From NCBI GenBank assembly GCA_002327405.1, contig DCVO01000132.1, positions 48,613-59,156 of the forward strand: DNA of 10,544 nt, read 5' to 3'. The stretch comes from Thiobacillus sp. UBA2186 (GTDB lineage Bacteria > Pseudomonadota > Gammaproteobacteria > Burkholderiales > Thiobacillaceae). Numbering within the stretch: position 1 is the first letter of the stretch; each line of letters begins with the position of its first letter. Position numbers and translations under genes: made by a program. Shown here piece by piece: positions 1-7,348 of the stretch. Below the pieces are notes generated by a model, which was not told the DNA's origin, searched no databases, and saw nothing but the letters and a program-made list of their open reading frames with translations.

Positions 1-2108
1 TGGATCAGCCACGGGTAGCCGTGGAAGTTGAAGATGACGGGCCGGTCCACGGTGAAGAGGCTGTCGAAGTCGCGGTCCGAGAGGCCATGCGGGTGCTCGC
101 TCTCCGGCGTCATGCGGTAGAGGTCGACGACGTTGACGAAGCGGATCCTGAGCGCCGGGAAGGCTTCGCGCAGCAGGCACACCGCGGCCAGGGCCTCCTG
201 GGTCGGCACATCGCCGCAGGCGGCCAGCACCACGTCGGGTTCCACGCCCTCGTCGTTGCTCGCCCAGTCCCAGATGCCGATGCCCTGGGCGCAGTGGCGG
301 ATGGCCGCCTCGCGATCCAGGTACTGCAGGTGCTCCTGCTTGTCGCAGACGATGATGTTGACGTTGTCGGTGCTCCTCAGACAGTGGTCGGCCACGGCGA
401 GCAGGCAGTTGGCGTCGGGCGGCAGATAGATGCGGGTAACCTCGGGGTTCTTGTTCACCACCACGTCCAGGAAGCCGGGGTCCTGGTGGGTGAAACCGTT
501 GTGGTCCTGGCGCCAGACGGTGGAGGTGATGAGCAGGTTGAGGCTGGACACCGGCGCCCGCCATGCCACTTCCCTGGACATGGTGAGCCACTTGGCATGC
601 TGGTTGAACATGGAGTCGATGATATGGACGAAGGCTTCGTAGGTGGAGAAGAAGCCGTGCCGTCCGGTGAGCAGGTAGCCTTCCAGCCAGCCCTCCAGGG
701 TGTGCTCGGAGAGCATCTCCATGACCCGGCCATCCGGGGCGAGCTCGCCGCCGTCGGCGTCCTCCGGGCGCATCTGGGCGAGCCAGGTCTTCTTGCTCGC
801 CTCGTACACGGCGTCGAGGCGGTTGGAGGCGGTCTCGTCCGGGCCGAAGACGCGGAAGTTGTCCGGATTCTGACGCAGGATGTCGCGCAGGAACGCACCC
901 AGGGGCCGGGTGTTGCCGACGCGGGCCGCACCCGGCGCCTCCACCGCCACCGCGTAGTCGCAAAAGTCGGGCAGGTGCAGCGCCCGGCGCAAGAGCCCGC
1001 CGTTGGCATGGGGGTTGGCGCTCATGCGCCGGGGGCCCTTGGGCGCGAGGGCCTTGAGTTCGGGGCGCAATCGCCCGGCCGCGTCGAAAAGATCTTCCGG
1101 CCGGTAGCTTTTGAGCCAGGCCTCGAGCTGCGCGAGGTGCCCGGCATCCTCCCGCACCCCGGCAAGCGGCACCTGATGGGCGCGCCAGGTGCCTTCGACG
1201 CGGTGGCCGTCGACCGTCTGCGGGCCGGTCCAGCCCTTGGGGGCCCTGAGCACGATCATGGGCCAGCGCGGCCGGGCAGTCTCGCCCGACGCGCGCGCCT
1301 GCGCCTGGATCGCGCGGATCGCCGCGTAGCTGTCCTCGAGAACGGCGGCCATCGCCCGATGCATGGCCATGGGCTCCTCGCCCTCGACGAAATGGGGTGT
1401 CCAGCCGTAGCCGCGGAACAGGGCCTCCAGCTCGTCGCGCGGGATGCGGGCGAGCAGCGTGGGGTTGGCGATCTTGTAGCCGTTGAGGCTGAGGATGGGC
1501 AGCACCGCGCCGTCGCGCGCGGGGTTGAGGAACTTGTTGGAATGCCAGGCAGTGGCGAGCGGCCCGGTCTCCGCCTCGCCGTCGCCCACCATCACCGCCA
1601 CCAGCAGGTCCGGGTTGTCGAAGGCGGCGCCGAAGGCGTGCGCGAGCGAATAGCCCAGCTCGCCGCCCTCGTGGATGGAGCCCGGGGTCTCGGGCGTGCA
1701 GTGGCTGCCGATGCCGCCGGGGAAGGAGAACTCCTTGAAGAAGCGCCGCAGGCCCGCCTCGTCCTCGCCCTTTTCCGGATAGACCTCCGAGTAGGTACCC
1801 TCCAGCCAGGCCGGGGCCAGGACCCCGGGCGCGCCGTGGCCGGGTCCGGCGATGAAGATGGCGTCGAGGTCGTGCCTGACGATCAGCCGGTTGAGATGGA
1901 CATAGGCGAAGGCGAGCGCCGGGCTCGCGCCCCAGTGGCCCAGGAGCCGCTCCTTGATGTGCTCGGGCCTGAGCGGCTCGCGCAACAGCGGGTTGTCCTG
2001 CAGGTAGATCATGCCCGCGGCAAGGTAATTGCAGGCGCGCCAGAAGGCATGCAGGCGCTCCAATTCCTCGCTCTGCAGCGGGGTACTGCTTTCGTTCATG
2101 GTGTCCAT
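1..2108 (-). CDS. xfp: Phosphoketolase (xylulose-5-phosphate/fructose-6-phosphate), 3' end cut off by window
   Basis: A thiamine-diphosphate enzyme that phosphorolytically splits xylulose-5-P (and often fructose-6-P) to acetyl phosphate plus glyceraldehyde-3-P or erythrose-4-P. The frame is open from ATG at 2108 to the window edge and gives about 702 residues. The family is usually about 790-800 long, so roughly the last 90-100 residues are missing. Visible family hallmarks are GHWG (57-60), GPGHGAPG (88-95), GIGSHCTPETPG (132-143) and the ThDP motif GDGEAETG (175-182). H58, H91 and H136 sit where the catalytic histidines of characterised phosphoketolases lie, and a WRQDHNGFTHQDPG segment is present further on. 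The visible end, FHGYPWLI, matches the conserved C-terminal domain. ATG 2108 has a GGGA 5 bases upstream; ATG 2099 is an in-frame alternative. It lies 80 bases downstream of ackA, which uses its product. A long open frame on the opposite strand is a GC-rich shadow. Confidence 0.95.
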   Translation of the reverse strand, partial: MDTMNESSTPLQSEELERLHAFWRACNYLAAGMIYLQDNPLLREPLRPEHIKERLLGHWGASPALAFAYVHLNRLIVRHDLDAIFIAGPGHGAPGVLAPAWLEGTYSEVYPEKGEDEAGLRRFFKEFSFPGGIGSHCTPETPGSIHEGGELGYSLAHAFGAAFDNPDLLVAVMVGDGEAETGPLATAWHSNKFLNPARDGAVLPILSLNGYKIANPTLLARIPRDELEALFRGYGWTPHFVEGEEPMAMHRAMAAVLEDSYAAIRAIQAQARASGETARPRWPMIVLRAPKGWTGPQTVDGHRVEGTWRAHQVPLAGVREDAGHLAQLEAWLKSYRPEDLFDAAGRLRPELKALAPKGPRRMSANPHANGGLLRRALHLPDFCDYAVAVEAPGAARVGNTRPLGAFLRDILRQNPDNFRVFGPDETASNRLDAVYEASKKTWLAQMRPEDADGGELAPDGRVMEMLSEHTLEGWLEGYLLTGRHGFFSTYEAFVHIIDSMFNQHAKWLTMSREVAWRAPVSSLNLLITSTVWRQDHNGFTHQDPGFLDVVVNKNPEVTRIYLPPDANCLLAVADHCLRSTDNVNIIVCDKQEHLQYLDREAAIRHCAQGIGIWDWASNDEGVEPDVVLAACGDVPTQEALAAVCLLREAFPALRIRFVNVVDLYRMTPESEHPHGLSDRDFDSLFTVDRPVIFNFHGYPWLI

Positions 2109-2129
2109 GCGCGTCCCGGGACAAAGGTT

Positions 2130-2150
2130 GTGCGGCCGTGTCGGCCGCAA
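2130..2150 (-). other. Hairpin in the ackA-xfp gap
   Basis: A perfect 7-base inverted repeat (TGCGGCC at 2131-2137, GGCCGCA at 2143-2149) with a 5-base loop lies between ackA and xfp. No run of T follows in the direction of transcription, so it is not a typical intrinsic terminator. It could modulate read-through or protect mRNA ends. Confidence 0.35.
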
Positions 2151-2188
2151 GCTTGCAGCAATTATGGTAAGCATAGGCAGGCGATATT

Positions 2189-3376
2189 TCAGCGGGGTGA
2201 AGCGGCGCCCAGCGCATAGGTGTGGCGGGCGATGACGCGTTCTTCGTCGGTGGGGACCACCCAGGCGGAGACCGCGCTGTGCGCGCGGCTGATGCGCGGG
2301 CCGTGGGCCATGTTGGCCTCGTCGTCTAGCGCCAGGCCGAGCCAGGCGAGATGCCCGCAGATGCGCGCGCGCACCGGCGCGGCGTGCTCGCCGATGCCGG
2401 CGGTGAAAACCAAAGCGTCCAGGCCGCCGAGGGCCGTCGCCAGCGAGCCGACGGCCCTGGCCGCGTGATAGGCGAAGTGCGCCACGGCGGCCTGCGCGGC
2501 GGGCGTGCCGCTTTCGAGCAGCCGGCGCATGTCGGAGCTTTCTCCGGATAGGCCGAGCAGGCCGGAGTGTTTGTGCAGCAGCTCGGACACCGCGGCGAGA
2601 TCCATTCCGCGCTCGCGCATGAGATAGAGCGGAACCGCCGGGTCGATGGCGCCGCAGCGCGTGCCCATGGGCAGGCCGTCGAGCGGGGTGAAGCTCATGG
2701 TGGTCTCGACGCTGCGCCGGTTGCGCATGGCGCACAGGCTGGCGCCATTGCCCAGGTGGGCGACGATCACCCGGCCCTCGGCCAGCTCCCCGAGATGCCC
2801 GGGCAGCGCCGAGGCGACGTATTCGTAGGACAGGCCGTGAAAACCATAGCGGCGCACCCCGGCATCGTGCAGTTCGCGCGGCAGGGCGAAGCGCTGAGCC
2901 AGGTCGGGCAGGGTACGGTGAAAGGCGGTGTCGAAGCACGCGATTTGCGGCAGATCGGGACGCGCCTCGATCAGCACGCGGATGCCGGCCAGTCCGTGCG
3001 GCTGGTGCAGGGGGTCGATCGGCACCAGGCGCTCCAGCCTGGCCAGTACCTCCGCATCGATGCGCACCGGCGCGGCGTAGTCGGCGCCGCCGTGCACCAC
3101 GCGGTGGCCGGCGGCGCGCAGGCTCCGGCCGTCCAGCCGCGGCTTTAGCCAATCGAGCAGCACCCGCATCGCAGCGGCATGGTCGGCGGCCGCCACCGGT
3201 GCGTCGATCCGCTCGGCGGCATGGGGCGCAAGCCCGATGCGCATGCGGGCGGCGGCGCCGATCTCCTCGACGATGCCGCGATAGACGGCCGCAAGGCGCT
3301 CCTCCGCGCCGACCCGGTAGACGGCGAACTTGAGGCTGGAGGAGCCGGCGTTGAGGATGAGCAGGGCGTCGTCCAT
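2189..3376 (-). CDS. ackA: Acetate kinase
   Basis: Cytoplasmic acetate kinase of the ASKHA fold: acetyl phosphate + ADP <-> acetate + ATP. At 395 residues it has normal family length. The first signature LILNAGSSSLKF covers residues 6-17 (N9). GHRVVHGG is at 90-97 (R92), CFDTAFH at 147-153 (D149), RYGFHGLS at 176-183 (H180), the HLGNGAS phosphate motif at 207-213, MGTRCGAIDP at 237-246 (R240), FTAGIGEH at 324-331, and PTDEER at 375-380 (E379). These correspond to the catalytic and binding residues of Methanosarcina acetate kinase, so the enzyme should be active. The start is fixed by the conserved N-terminus, yet no Shine-Dalgarno sequence precedes it. The stop of a small upstream frame lies 3 bases before the ATG, so translational coupling is plausible. 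With the downstream phosphoketolase it yields ATP and acetate from sugar phosphates. Confidence 0.97.
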   Translation of the reverse strand: MDDALLILNAGSSSLKFAVYRVGAEERLAAVYRGIVEEIGAAARMRIGLAPHAAERIDAPVAAADHAAAMRVLLDWLKPRLDGRSLRAAGHRVVHGGADYAAPVRIDAEVLARLERLVPIDPLHQPHGLAGIRVLIEARPDLPQIACFDTAFHRTLPDLAQRFALPRELHDAGVRRYGFHGLSYEYVASALPGHLGELAEGRVIVAHLGNGASLCAMRNRRSVETTMSFTPLDGLPMGTRCGAIDPAVPLYLMRERGMDLAAVSELLHKHSGLLGLSGESSDMRRLLESGTPAAQAAVAHFAYHAARAVGSLATALGGLDALVFTAGIGEHAAPVRARICGHLAWLGLALDDEANMAHGPRISRAHSAVSAWVVPTDEERVIARHTYALGAASPR

Positions 3377-3379
3377 GTG

Positions 3380-3520
3380 TCAGCAGACCGGCAGGGCGCA
3401 GGAGGCGATGTCGTCGGCGCAGAGCCGGACGAAGGACGAGCGGCCGCGGCAGTACTCGCCCGCGAGGCGCAGCTTGCCGGGCCAGGGGGCGTATCGGTGG
3501 TTTTGCGATGCCATACGCAT
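3380..3520 (-). CDS. Small hypothetical protein upstream of ackA (46 aa)
   Basis: I do not recognise this protein. The frame starts at ATG 3520 (or ATG 3514, two codons later) and stops with TGA 3 bases before the ackA ATG. Of its codons almost 90% end in G or C, the third-position bias of the real genes here, which argues for coding. The product is basic in its first two thirds and has four cysteines, three of them in the last 15 residues, ending CALPVC. No transmembrane segment is apparent. No clear Shine-Dalgarno precedes either start, which weakens the call. Because ackA also lacks one, ribosomes finishing this frame could re-initiate on ackA. It could be a small protein, a leader peptide or chance. 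Confidence 0.45.
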   Translation of the reverse strand: MRMASQNHRYAPWPGKLRLAGEYCRGRSSFVRLCADDIASCALPVC

Positions 3521-3842
3521 GACAGGGTTCGCGGGTTTCGGTTCAGGCCGGGCGTAGAGAATGGGCCGCCGGCTCCTCGTTTCAGCATGGTAACAAAACC
3601 CATGTGCGGCCGGGGAGATCGACCCGCTGCGTGCGGGCCGGCGCGCGGAGGGCGTCGCGCGGCAGTTCGGCTTTTCCGCAGATCGGGGGCGGACGGTTTT
3701 GCGATGAAATTTCCGGCAAAGCCGAACGGCCGGAATGGTGACGGACGGATGCTGCATGGCTGCTCGTGCTTGCCCACTTTCGACTTCCGGTAATAACCTT
3801 GCGGGAAACTGGCCGGACATCGACAATGCAAAGGGACAGCAT
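3521..3842. promoter_or_regulatory. Divergent intergenic region between the ackA-xfp unit and the DUF502 gene
   Basis: About 320 bases with no convincing gene must hold promoters for both directions. Reading frames here overlap each other on both strands and match no family I know. A 7-base inverted repeat, TTCCGGC (3711-3717) and GCCGGAA (3729-3735), has an 11-base spacer and could be a protein-binding site. A weak plus-strand promoter candidate is TTGCCC (3770-3775) with TAATAA (3791-3796), but its 15-base spacer is short. No minus-strand promoter stands out. Confidence 0.4.
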
Positions 3843-4424
3843 ATGATGAAGAACATTGGCAAATACATCCTTACCGGCCTTGTCACCATGCTGCCGGTGA
3901 TCCTCACGCTGTATTTGCTCTACTGGCTGGCGCTATCCGCCGAAACCCTGCTGGGCGAACTGATCCCGCAGGAGATCTATTTTCCCGGCATGGGCGTCGC
4001 TGCAGCGCTGCTGGCTATGCTCGTCGTCGGCATGCTCATGCACACCCGGCCGATCAGGCAGCTTTTTCTGCGCGGCGAGCGCATCTTCTACCGGCTGCCG
4101 CTGGTGAAATCGATCTATGCCGCTTTTCGCGATTTCATGGATTATTTCTCGCCGGGAAGGAAAAAGGATTTCGAACAGGTCGTCACGGTAACGTTCGGGG
4201 ACACCGGCATGCGCCTGATCGGCTTCGTCACCCAGGCCGACGATCAGTTGCCGGAGGACTTTCAGCGCGATTACGTCATGGTCTACCTGCCCATGAGCTA
4301 CATGATCGGAGGCTATGCCGTGCTGGTGCCGCGTGTGTCGGTGCAGCCCCTCAACATGAGCATGGAGGAAGCCATGCGCTACGTGCTGACCGCCGGCGTC
4401 ACCCGCCTCTCGACACCGGTATAG
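3843..4424 (+). CDS. DUF502 family membrane protein
   Basis: An inner-membrane protein of the DUF502 family, whose function is not established. It has 193 residues, usual for the family. Two hydrophobic segments lie at about residues 7-31 (ILTGLVTMLPVILTLYLLYW) and 47-67. A soluble C-terminal domain follows, with the family-typical LPLVKSIYAAFRDFMDYF stretch and the later segments IGFVT, VYLPMSY and GGYAVLVPR. I chose ATG 3843 (MMKNIGKY) because AAGGG at 3831-3835 lies 7 bases upstream; ATG 3846 would also work. The in-frame ATG at 3735 would add 36 residues that do not look like the family. It stands alone on the plus strand, divergent from ackA and convergent with the thioredoxin-TPR gene. 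Confidence 0.9.
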   Translation: MMKNIGKYILTGLVTMLPVILTLYLLYWLALSAETLLGELIPQEIYFPGMGVAAALLAMLVVGMLMHTRPIRQLFLRGERIFYRLPLVKSIYAAFRDFMDYFSPGRKKDFEQVVTVTFGDTGMRLIGFVTQADDQLPEDFQRDYVMVYLPMSYMIGGYAVLVPRVSVQPLNMSMEEAMRYVLTAGVTRLSTPV

Positions 4425-4457
4425 CCGCCCGCAGCCGTTCGCCCGAACCTGCCAGGC

Positions 4458-4473
4458 GCCGGGCAAGCCCGGC
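4458..4473. terminator. Hairpin between convergent genes
   Basis: GCCGGG and CCCGGC form a perfect 6-base stem around a CAAG loop in the 48-base gap between the DUF502 gene and the convergent thioredoxin-TPR gene. It could serve both directions, but no T tract follows on either strand, so factor-independent termination is doubtful. Confidence 0.3.
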
Positions 4474-5333
4474 TAGTTCAATGCGCTGGCCAGCAGGCGG
4501 CGGTAGCGCGACACCAGTTCGCCCTGCCCGCCCAGCAGGTTGAACACCTCGAGCAGGGTCTTGCGGCCGATGTCATCCTGGAAGCCGCGGTCGCGGCGCA
4601 CGATTTCCAGCAACTGGTCCATGCCTTCCTCGTAACGACCGGAGGCGACCATCAGGTTGGCGAGCTTGAGCCTGGCGTCGAGGTTGTCGGCATCGGCCTC
4701 GATGGCGGCGGACAGCGTGCTCTCGTTTTCGCCGCCGGCGTTCATTTCCGCGAGCTTGATCTGCGCCGCCATCTGCATGGTGCGCGCATCCTTCGCTACT
4801 TCGTCGTTGCGTATGCCGGACAAAAGCCGGCGCGCCTCCTCGAGCTCGCCCTGCACGAACATGATTTCGGCGGCGTCCACCCTCACCCACTCGTTGTCGG
4901 GATCGAGTTGCGAGGCCCGGGCCAGCAATTGCAGCGCGCCGGCATCGTCGCCCGCGCCGCGCTTTGCCTGCGCCTGCCGGCGCAGTTCCTCGGCCGGACT
5001 CGGGATGATCTTGCCCAGCCATTCGCGCACCGCACTCTCCGGCAGCGCGCCGGAAAACTCGTCGACGACCTTGCCCTTGACCACGGCCTTGACCGCAGGA
5101 ATGCCGCGCACGCCGAACTGCGCGGACAGCTCCTGGTTCTCGTCGGCGTTGACCCTGGCGAGCACGAACTTGCCGCCATATTCAGCCGCGAGCTTTTCCA
5201 GGATGGGTTTCAGCATCTTGCAGGGACCGCACCAGGGCGCCCAGAAATCCACCACCACCGGCTGCCGGAAAGAGGCCTGGATGACTTCCTGTTCAAAGTC
5301 GGCAAGACCGACGTCTTTATCGAATGCGGACAT
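4473..5333 (-). CDS. cnoX: Thioredoxin-TPR protein, CnoX/YbbN type
   Basis: A soluble protein with an N-terminal thioredoxin domain (about residues 5-112) and a C-terminal TPR-like helical domain (about 112-286). This is the layout of the chaperedoxin CnoX (YbbN), known in E. coli as a holdase that protects clients from oxidation and hands them to folding chaperones. The active site is WCGPC (W34, C35, C38), with the cis-proline motif RGIPA (P79). E. coli CnoX has an atypical site lacking the first cysteine, so this version should also be capable of thiol-disulfide exchange. Length (286) is close to E. coli YbbN (284). ATG 5333 is preceded by AAGGA about 10 bases upstream. The gene is last in the purB-DUF2288-cnoX series, separated from DUF2288 by a palindromic repeat. 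A role beyond the family description is not shown here. Confidence 0.9.
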   Translation of the reverse strand: MSAFDKDVGLADFEQEVIQASFRQPVVVDFWAPWCGPCKMLKPILEKLAAEYGGKFVLARVNADENQELSAQFGVRGIPAVKAVVKGKVVDEFSGALPESAVREWLGKIIPSPAEELRRQAQAKRGAGDDAGALQLLARASQLDPDNEWVRVDAAEIMFVQGELEEARRLLSGIRNDEVAKDARTMQMAAQIKLAEMNAGGENESTLSAAIEADADNLDARLKLANLMVASGRYEEGMDQLLEIVRRDRGFQDDIGRKTLLEVFNLLGGQGELVSRYRRLLASALN

Positions 5334-5359
5334 GGGATTAACTTCCTTAAAATCGGGAG

Positions 5360-5495
5360 CGCAGAGACGCAGAGAAAAAACTCGATAACAAAGAGGTTAA
5401 GGGAGGCAAGGGAGTAAATGACTGGTTCTCCCTTATCCTCTCATTACCTCCCTGTCAGTGCTTTTGGTTTTCTCTGCGCCTCCGCGTCTCTGCGT
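5360..5495 (+). repeat. Palindromic interspersed repeat, copy A
   Basis: About 136 bases filling most of the gap between DUF2288 and cnoX. The left arm is two CGCAGAG units (5360-5374). The right arm is its inverse with an extra unit, CTCTGCG...CTCTGCG (5472-5494). Inside are an AACAAAGAGGTTAAGGGAGG segment (5388-5407) and a CTCCCTTATCC...ACCTCCCTGT segment that form an imperfect inner stem. The same layout, with long stretches of identical sequence, recurs in copy B. The element starts right at the DUF2288 stop codon and ends just before the cnoX ribosome-binding site. It has no coding capacity. In RNA it would fold into a long hairpin. Confidence 0.88.
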
Positions 5496-5801
5496 TCAAT
5501 TGGTTCTTCGCTCCTGCACCAATACCCACGGCGCGACGACCACGCTCCACAAATAGGGATCGCGCGCGAGCCAGTCGCGCGCCTGCTCGTCGCTGACCTT
5601 GCCCACTTGCCCCGCCTGCATCCAGCGGCCGACGGCGGCGCCGTCGTCCTGCGCCATGGCCAGCGCGACCGCGACCAGGTCGAGTTCGCCGGCAACGCGG
5701 ACCACGACCCCGCGCGCGTGATGACGCTGCATTTCCGCCCAGCTTATCTTGGCGGTTTCGCCGTTGAGCTTGGCACGCAAGATTTCAGTAGGTTCGTTCA
5801 T
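5496..5801 (-). CDS. DUF2288 family protein
   Basis: A 101-residue soluble protein that I assign to DUF2288, a proteobacterial family of unknown function. Recognisable are the N-terminal LRAKLNGETAKISWAEMQ block (residues 8-25), a central LDLVAVALAMAQDD block, and the C-terminal SDEQARDWLARDPYLW...VVVAPWVLVQ block, in the order and length usual for the family. No catalytic motif, signal peptide or membrane segment is visible. ATG 5801 has AAAGG (5809-5813) 7 bases upstream, at the very edge of repeat copy B, so the insertion has left the ribosome-binding site intact. The stop TGA abuts repeat copy A. It lies between purB and the thioredoxin-TPR gene on the same strand and is probably co-transcribed with purB if the repeats allow read-through. 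Confidence 0.85.
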   Translation of the reverse strand: MNEPTEILRAKLNGETAKISWAEMQRHHARGVVVRVAGELDLVAVALAMAQDDGAAVGRWMQAGQVGKVSDEQARDWLARDPYLWSVVVAPWVLVQERRTN

Positions 5802-5813
5802 GAAAAAACCTTT

Positions 5814-5949
5814 AACGCAGAGACGCAGAGAAATTCATTAACAAAGAGGTTAAGGGAGGCAAGAGAGTAATTCCCTGTTTCCTACCTTATCCTCCCATAC
5901 CTCCCTGTAATTGCTTTTTGGGTTCTCTGCGTCTCTGCGCCTCTGCGTT
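5814..5949 (+). repeat. Palindromic interspersed repeat, copy B
   Basis: The close relative of copy A, about 136 bases, filling the gap between purB and DUF2288. The left arm is AACGCAGAGACGCAGAG (5814-5830). The right arm has three CTCTGCG units (about 5925-5947), one more than the left arm, and the inner AACAAAGAGGTTAAGGGAGG segment is identical to copy A. The inner halves differ by substitutions and small indels. It begins 3 bases after the purB stop codon. Orientation is the same as copy A. Confidence 0.88.
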
Positions 5950-5952
5950 CAT

Positions 5953-7323
5953 TCAAATTCTTTTCGCCAGTTCCTCGGCCTTGCCGGTGTAGCTCGCGGG
6001 CGTCATCTCCTTGAGGCGCGCCTTTTCCGCATCGGGAATGGCCAGCCCGTCGATGAAGGCGTGCAGGGTCTCGCGGTTGATGCCCCCCTTGCCGCGGGTC
6101 AGTTCCTTCAACTGCTCGTAGGGATTGGGCACGCCGTAGCGGCGCATCACGGTCTGGATCGGCTCGGCGAGCACTTCCCAGTTGGCGTCGAGGTCGGCGG
6201 CAAGCGCGGCCGGATTGGCTTCCAGCTTGTTGAGGCCGCGCAGGCAGGACTCGTAGCCCAAGAGGGTGTAGCCCAGGCCCACGCCCATGTTGCGCAGCAC
6301 CGTGGAGTCGGTGAGGTCGCGCTGCCAGCGCGAGATCGGCAGCTTTTGCGCCATGTGGGTAAGCACGGCGTTGGCCATGCCGAAGTTGCCTTCGGCATTC
6401 TCAAAATCGATCGGGTTGACCTTGTGCGGCATGGTCGAGGAACCCACCTCGCCCGCCTTCACCTTCTGCTTGAAATAACCCACCGAGATGTAGCCCCACA
6501 CGTCGCGGCACAGGTCGACGAGGATGGTGTTGGCGCGCACGTGCGCGTCGAACAGTTCGGCCATGTAGTCATGCGGCTCGATCTGGATGGTGTAGGGGTT
6601 GAAGCCCAGGCCGAGACCGGTGACGAACTTCTCGGCAAAGCCTTCCCAGTCCACGCTTGGGTAAGCCGAAAGGTGGGCGTTGTAGTTGCCGACCGCGCCG
6701 TTGATCTTGCCGAGGTACTCGACCTCGGACAGTTGCAGGCGCGCGCGCCGCAGGCGATAGGCCACGTTGGCCATTTCCTTGCCCACCGTGGTGGGACTGG
6801 CGGGCTGGCCGTGGGTGCGCGAGAGCATGGGCAGCGCGGCAAGATCGTGCGCCATGGCATGCAGCTTGTCGATGATGGCGGTGAGGCCGGTTGCGAGCAG
6901 GGATTCCTGCGCGCCCTTCAGCATCAGGGCATGCGACAGGTTGTTGATGTCTTCCGAGGTGCAGGCAAAATGGAAGAACTCGCCCACGCGATGGATTTCG
7001 TCGTTCTGCTTGCAGCGTTCCTTGAGGAAGTATTCCACCGCCTTGACGTCGTGGTTGGTGGTGGACTCGATTTCCTTGACCCGTGCCGCATCGTCCTCGG
7101 AAAAGTTTTCCACGATGCCGTCGAGGAAGGCGATGGCCGCGGCGGAGAATTCCGGCACTTCGGCGATGTTGGGATTGGCGGCCAGTGCCTTCAGCCATTC
7201 CACTTCCACGAACACGCGATGCCTGATCAGGCCGTATTCGCTGAAATAACGGCGCAAGCTGGAAATCTTGCGGCCGTAGCGGCCGTCGAGCGGAGATAAA
7301 GCGGTAAGGGCGGTAAGTTCCAT
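5953..7323 (-). CDS. purB: Adenylosuccinate lyase
   Basis: Acts twice in purine synthesis: it removes fumarate from SAICAR to give AICAR and from adenylosuccinate to give AMP. It belongs to the fumarase/aspartase superfamily and works as a cytoplasmic homotetramer. At 456 residues it equals E. coli PurB. Visible landmarks are LSPLDGRYG (9-17), TTNHDVKAVEY (88-98), TSEDINN (122-128), the RTHGQPAS block with catalytic H171, and the superfamily signature GSSTMPHKVNP (294-304) whose S295 is the catalytic serine position. Nothing essential is missing. The N-terminus MELTALTALSPLDGRYG fixes the start at 7323, but no good Shine-Dalgarno precedes it. Only 25 bases separate it from the toxin gene upstream, so its transcription may depend on the toxin-antitoxin promoter or on a promoter hidden inside that module. 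Confidence 0.97.
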   Translation of the reverse strand: MELTALTALSPLDGRYGRKISSLRRYFSEYGLIRHRVFVEVEWLKALAANPNIAEVPEFSAAAIAFLDGIVENFSEDDAARVKEIESTTNHDVKAVEYFLKERCKQNDEIHRVGEFFHFACTSEDINNLSHALMLKGAQESLLATGLTAIIDKLHAMAHDLAALPMLSRTHGQPASPTTVGKEMANVAYRLRRARLQLSEVEYLGKINGAVGNYNAHLSAYPSVDWEGFAEKFVTGLGLGFNPYTIQIEPHDYMAELFDAHVRANTILVDLCRDVWGYISVGYFKQKVKAGEVGSSTMPHKVNPIDFENAEGNFGMANAVLTHMAQKLPISRWQRDLTDSTVLRNMGVGLGYTLLGYESCLRGLNKLEANPAALAADLDANWEVLAEPIQTVMRRYGVPNPYEQLKELTRGKGGINRETLHAFIDGLAIPDAEKARLKEMTPASYTGKAEELAKRI

Positions 7324-7348
7324 GGCGATTGGCGTGTTCTTTCGGAAA

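Noticed and set aside
21..2219. A 732-codon open frame on the plus strand opposite xfp
   Set aside because: Its translation shows no known domain and is rich in V/G/A/H/R as expected for the complement of a GC-rich gene. The minus strand encodes an unmistakable phosphoketolase.
3499..3706. Direct repeat GGTTTTGCGATG at 3499-3510 and 3695-3706
   Set aside because: Only 12 bases, one copy inside the small frame before ackA and one in the intergenic region, with no further similarity around them; probably chance.
3735..3842. A 36-residue N-terminal extension of the DUF502 protein
   Set aside because: The extension is polar and unlike the family. AAGGG lies at the right distance from ATG 3843, where the family's usual N-terminus begins.
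5911..7299. A 462-codon plus-strand frame opposite purB
   Set aside because: A shadow of purB, which has all catalytic signatures on the minus strand. The plus-strand product resembles no family.
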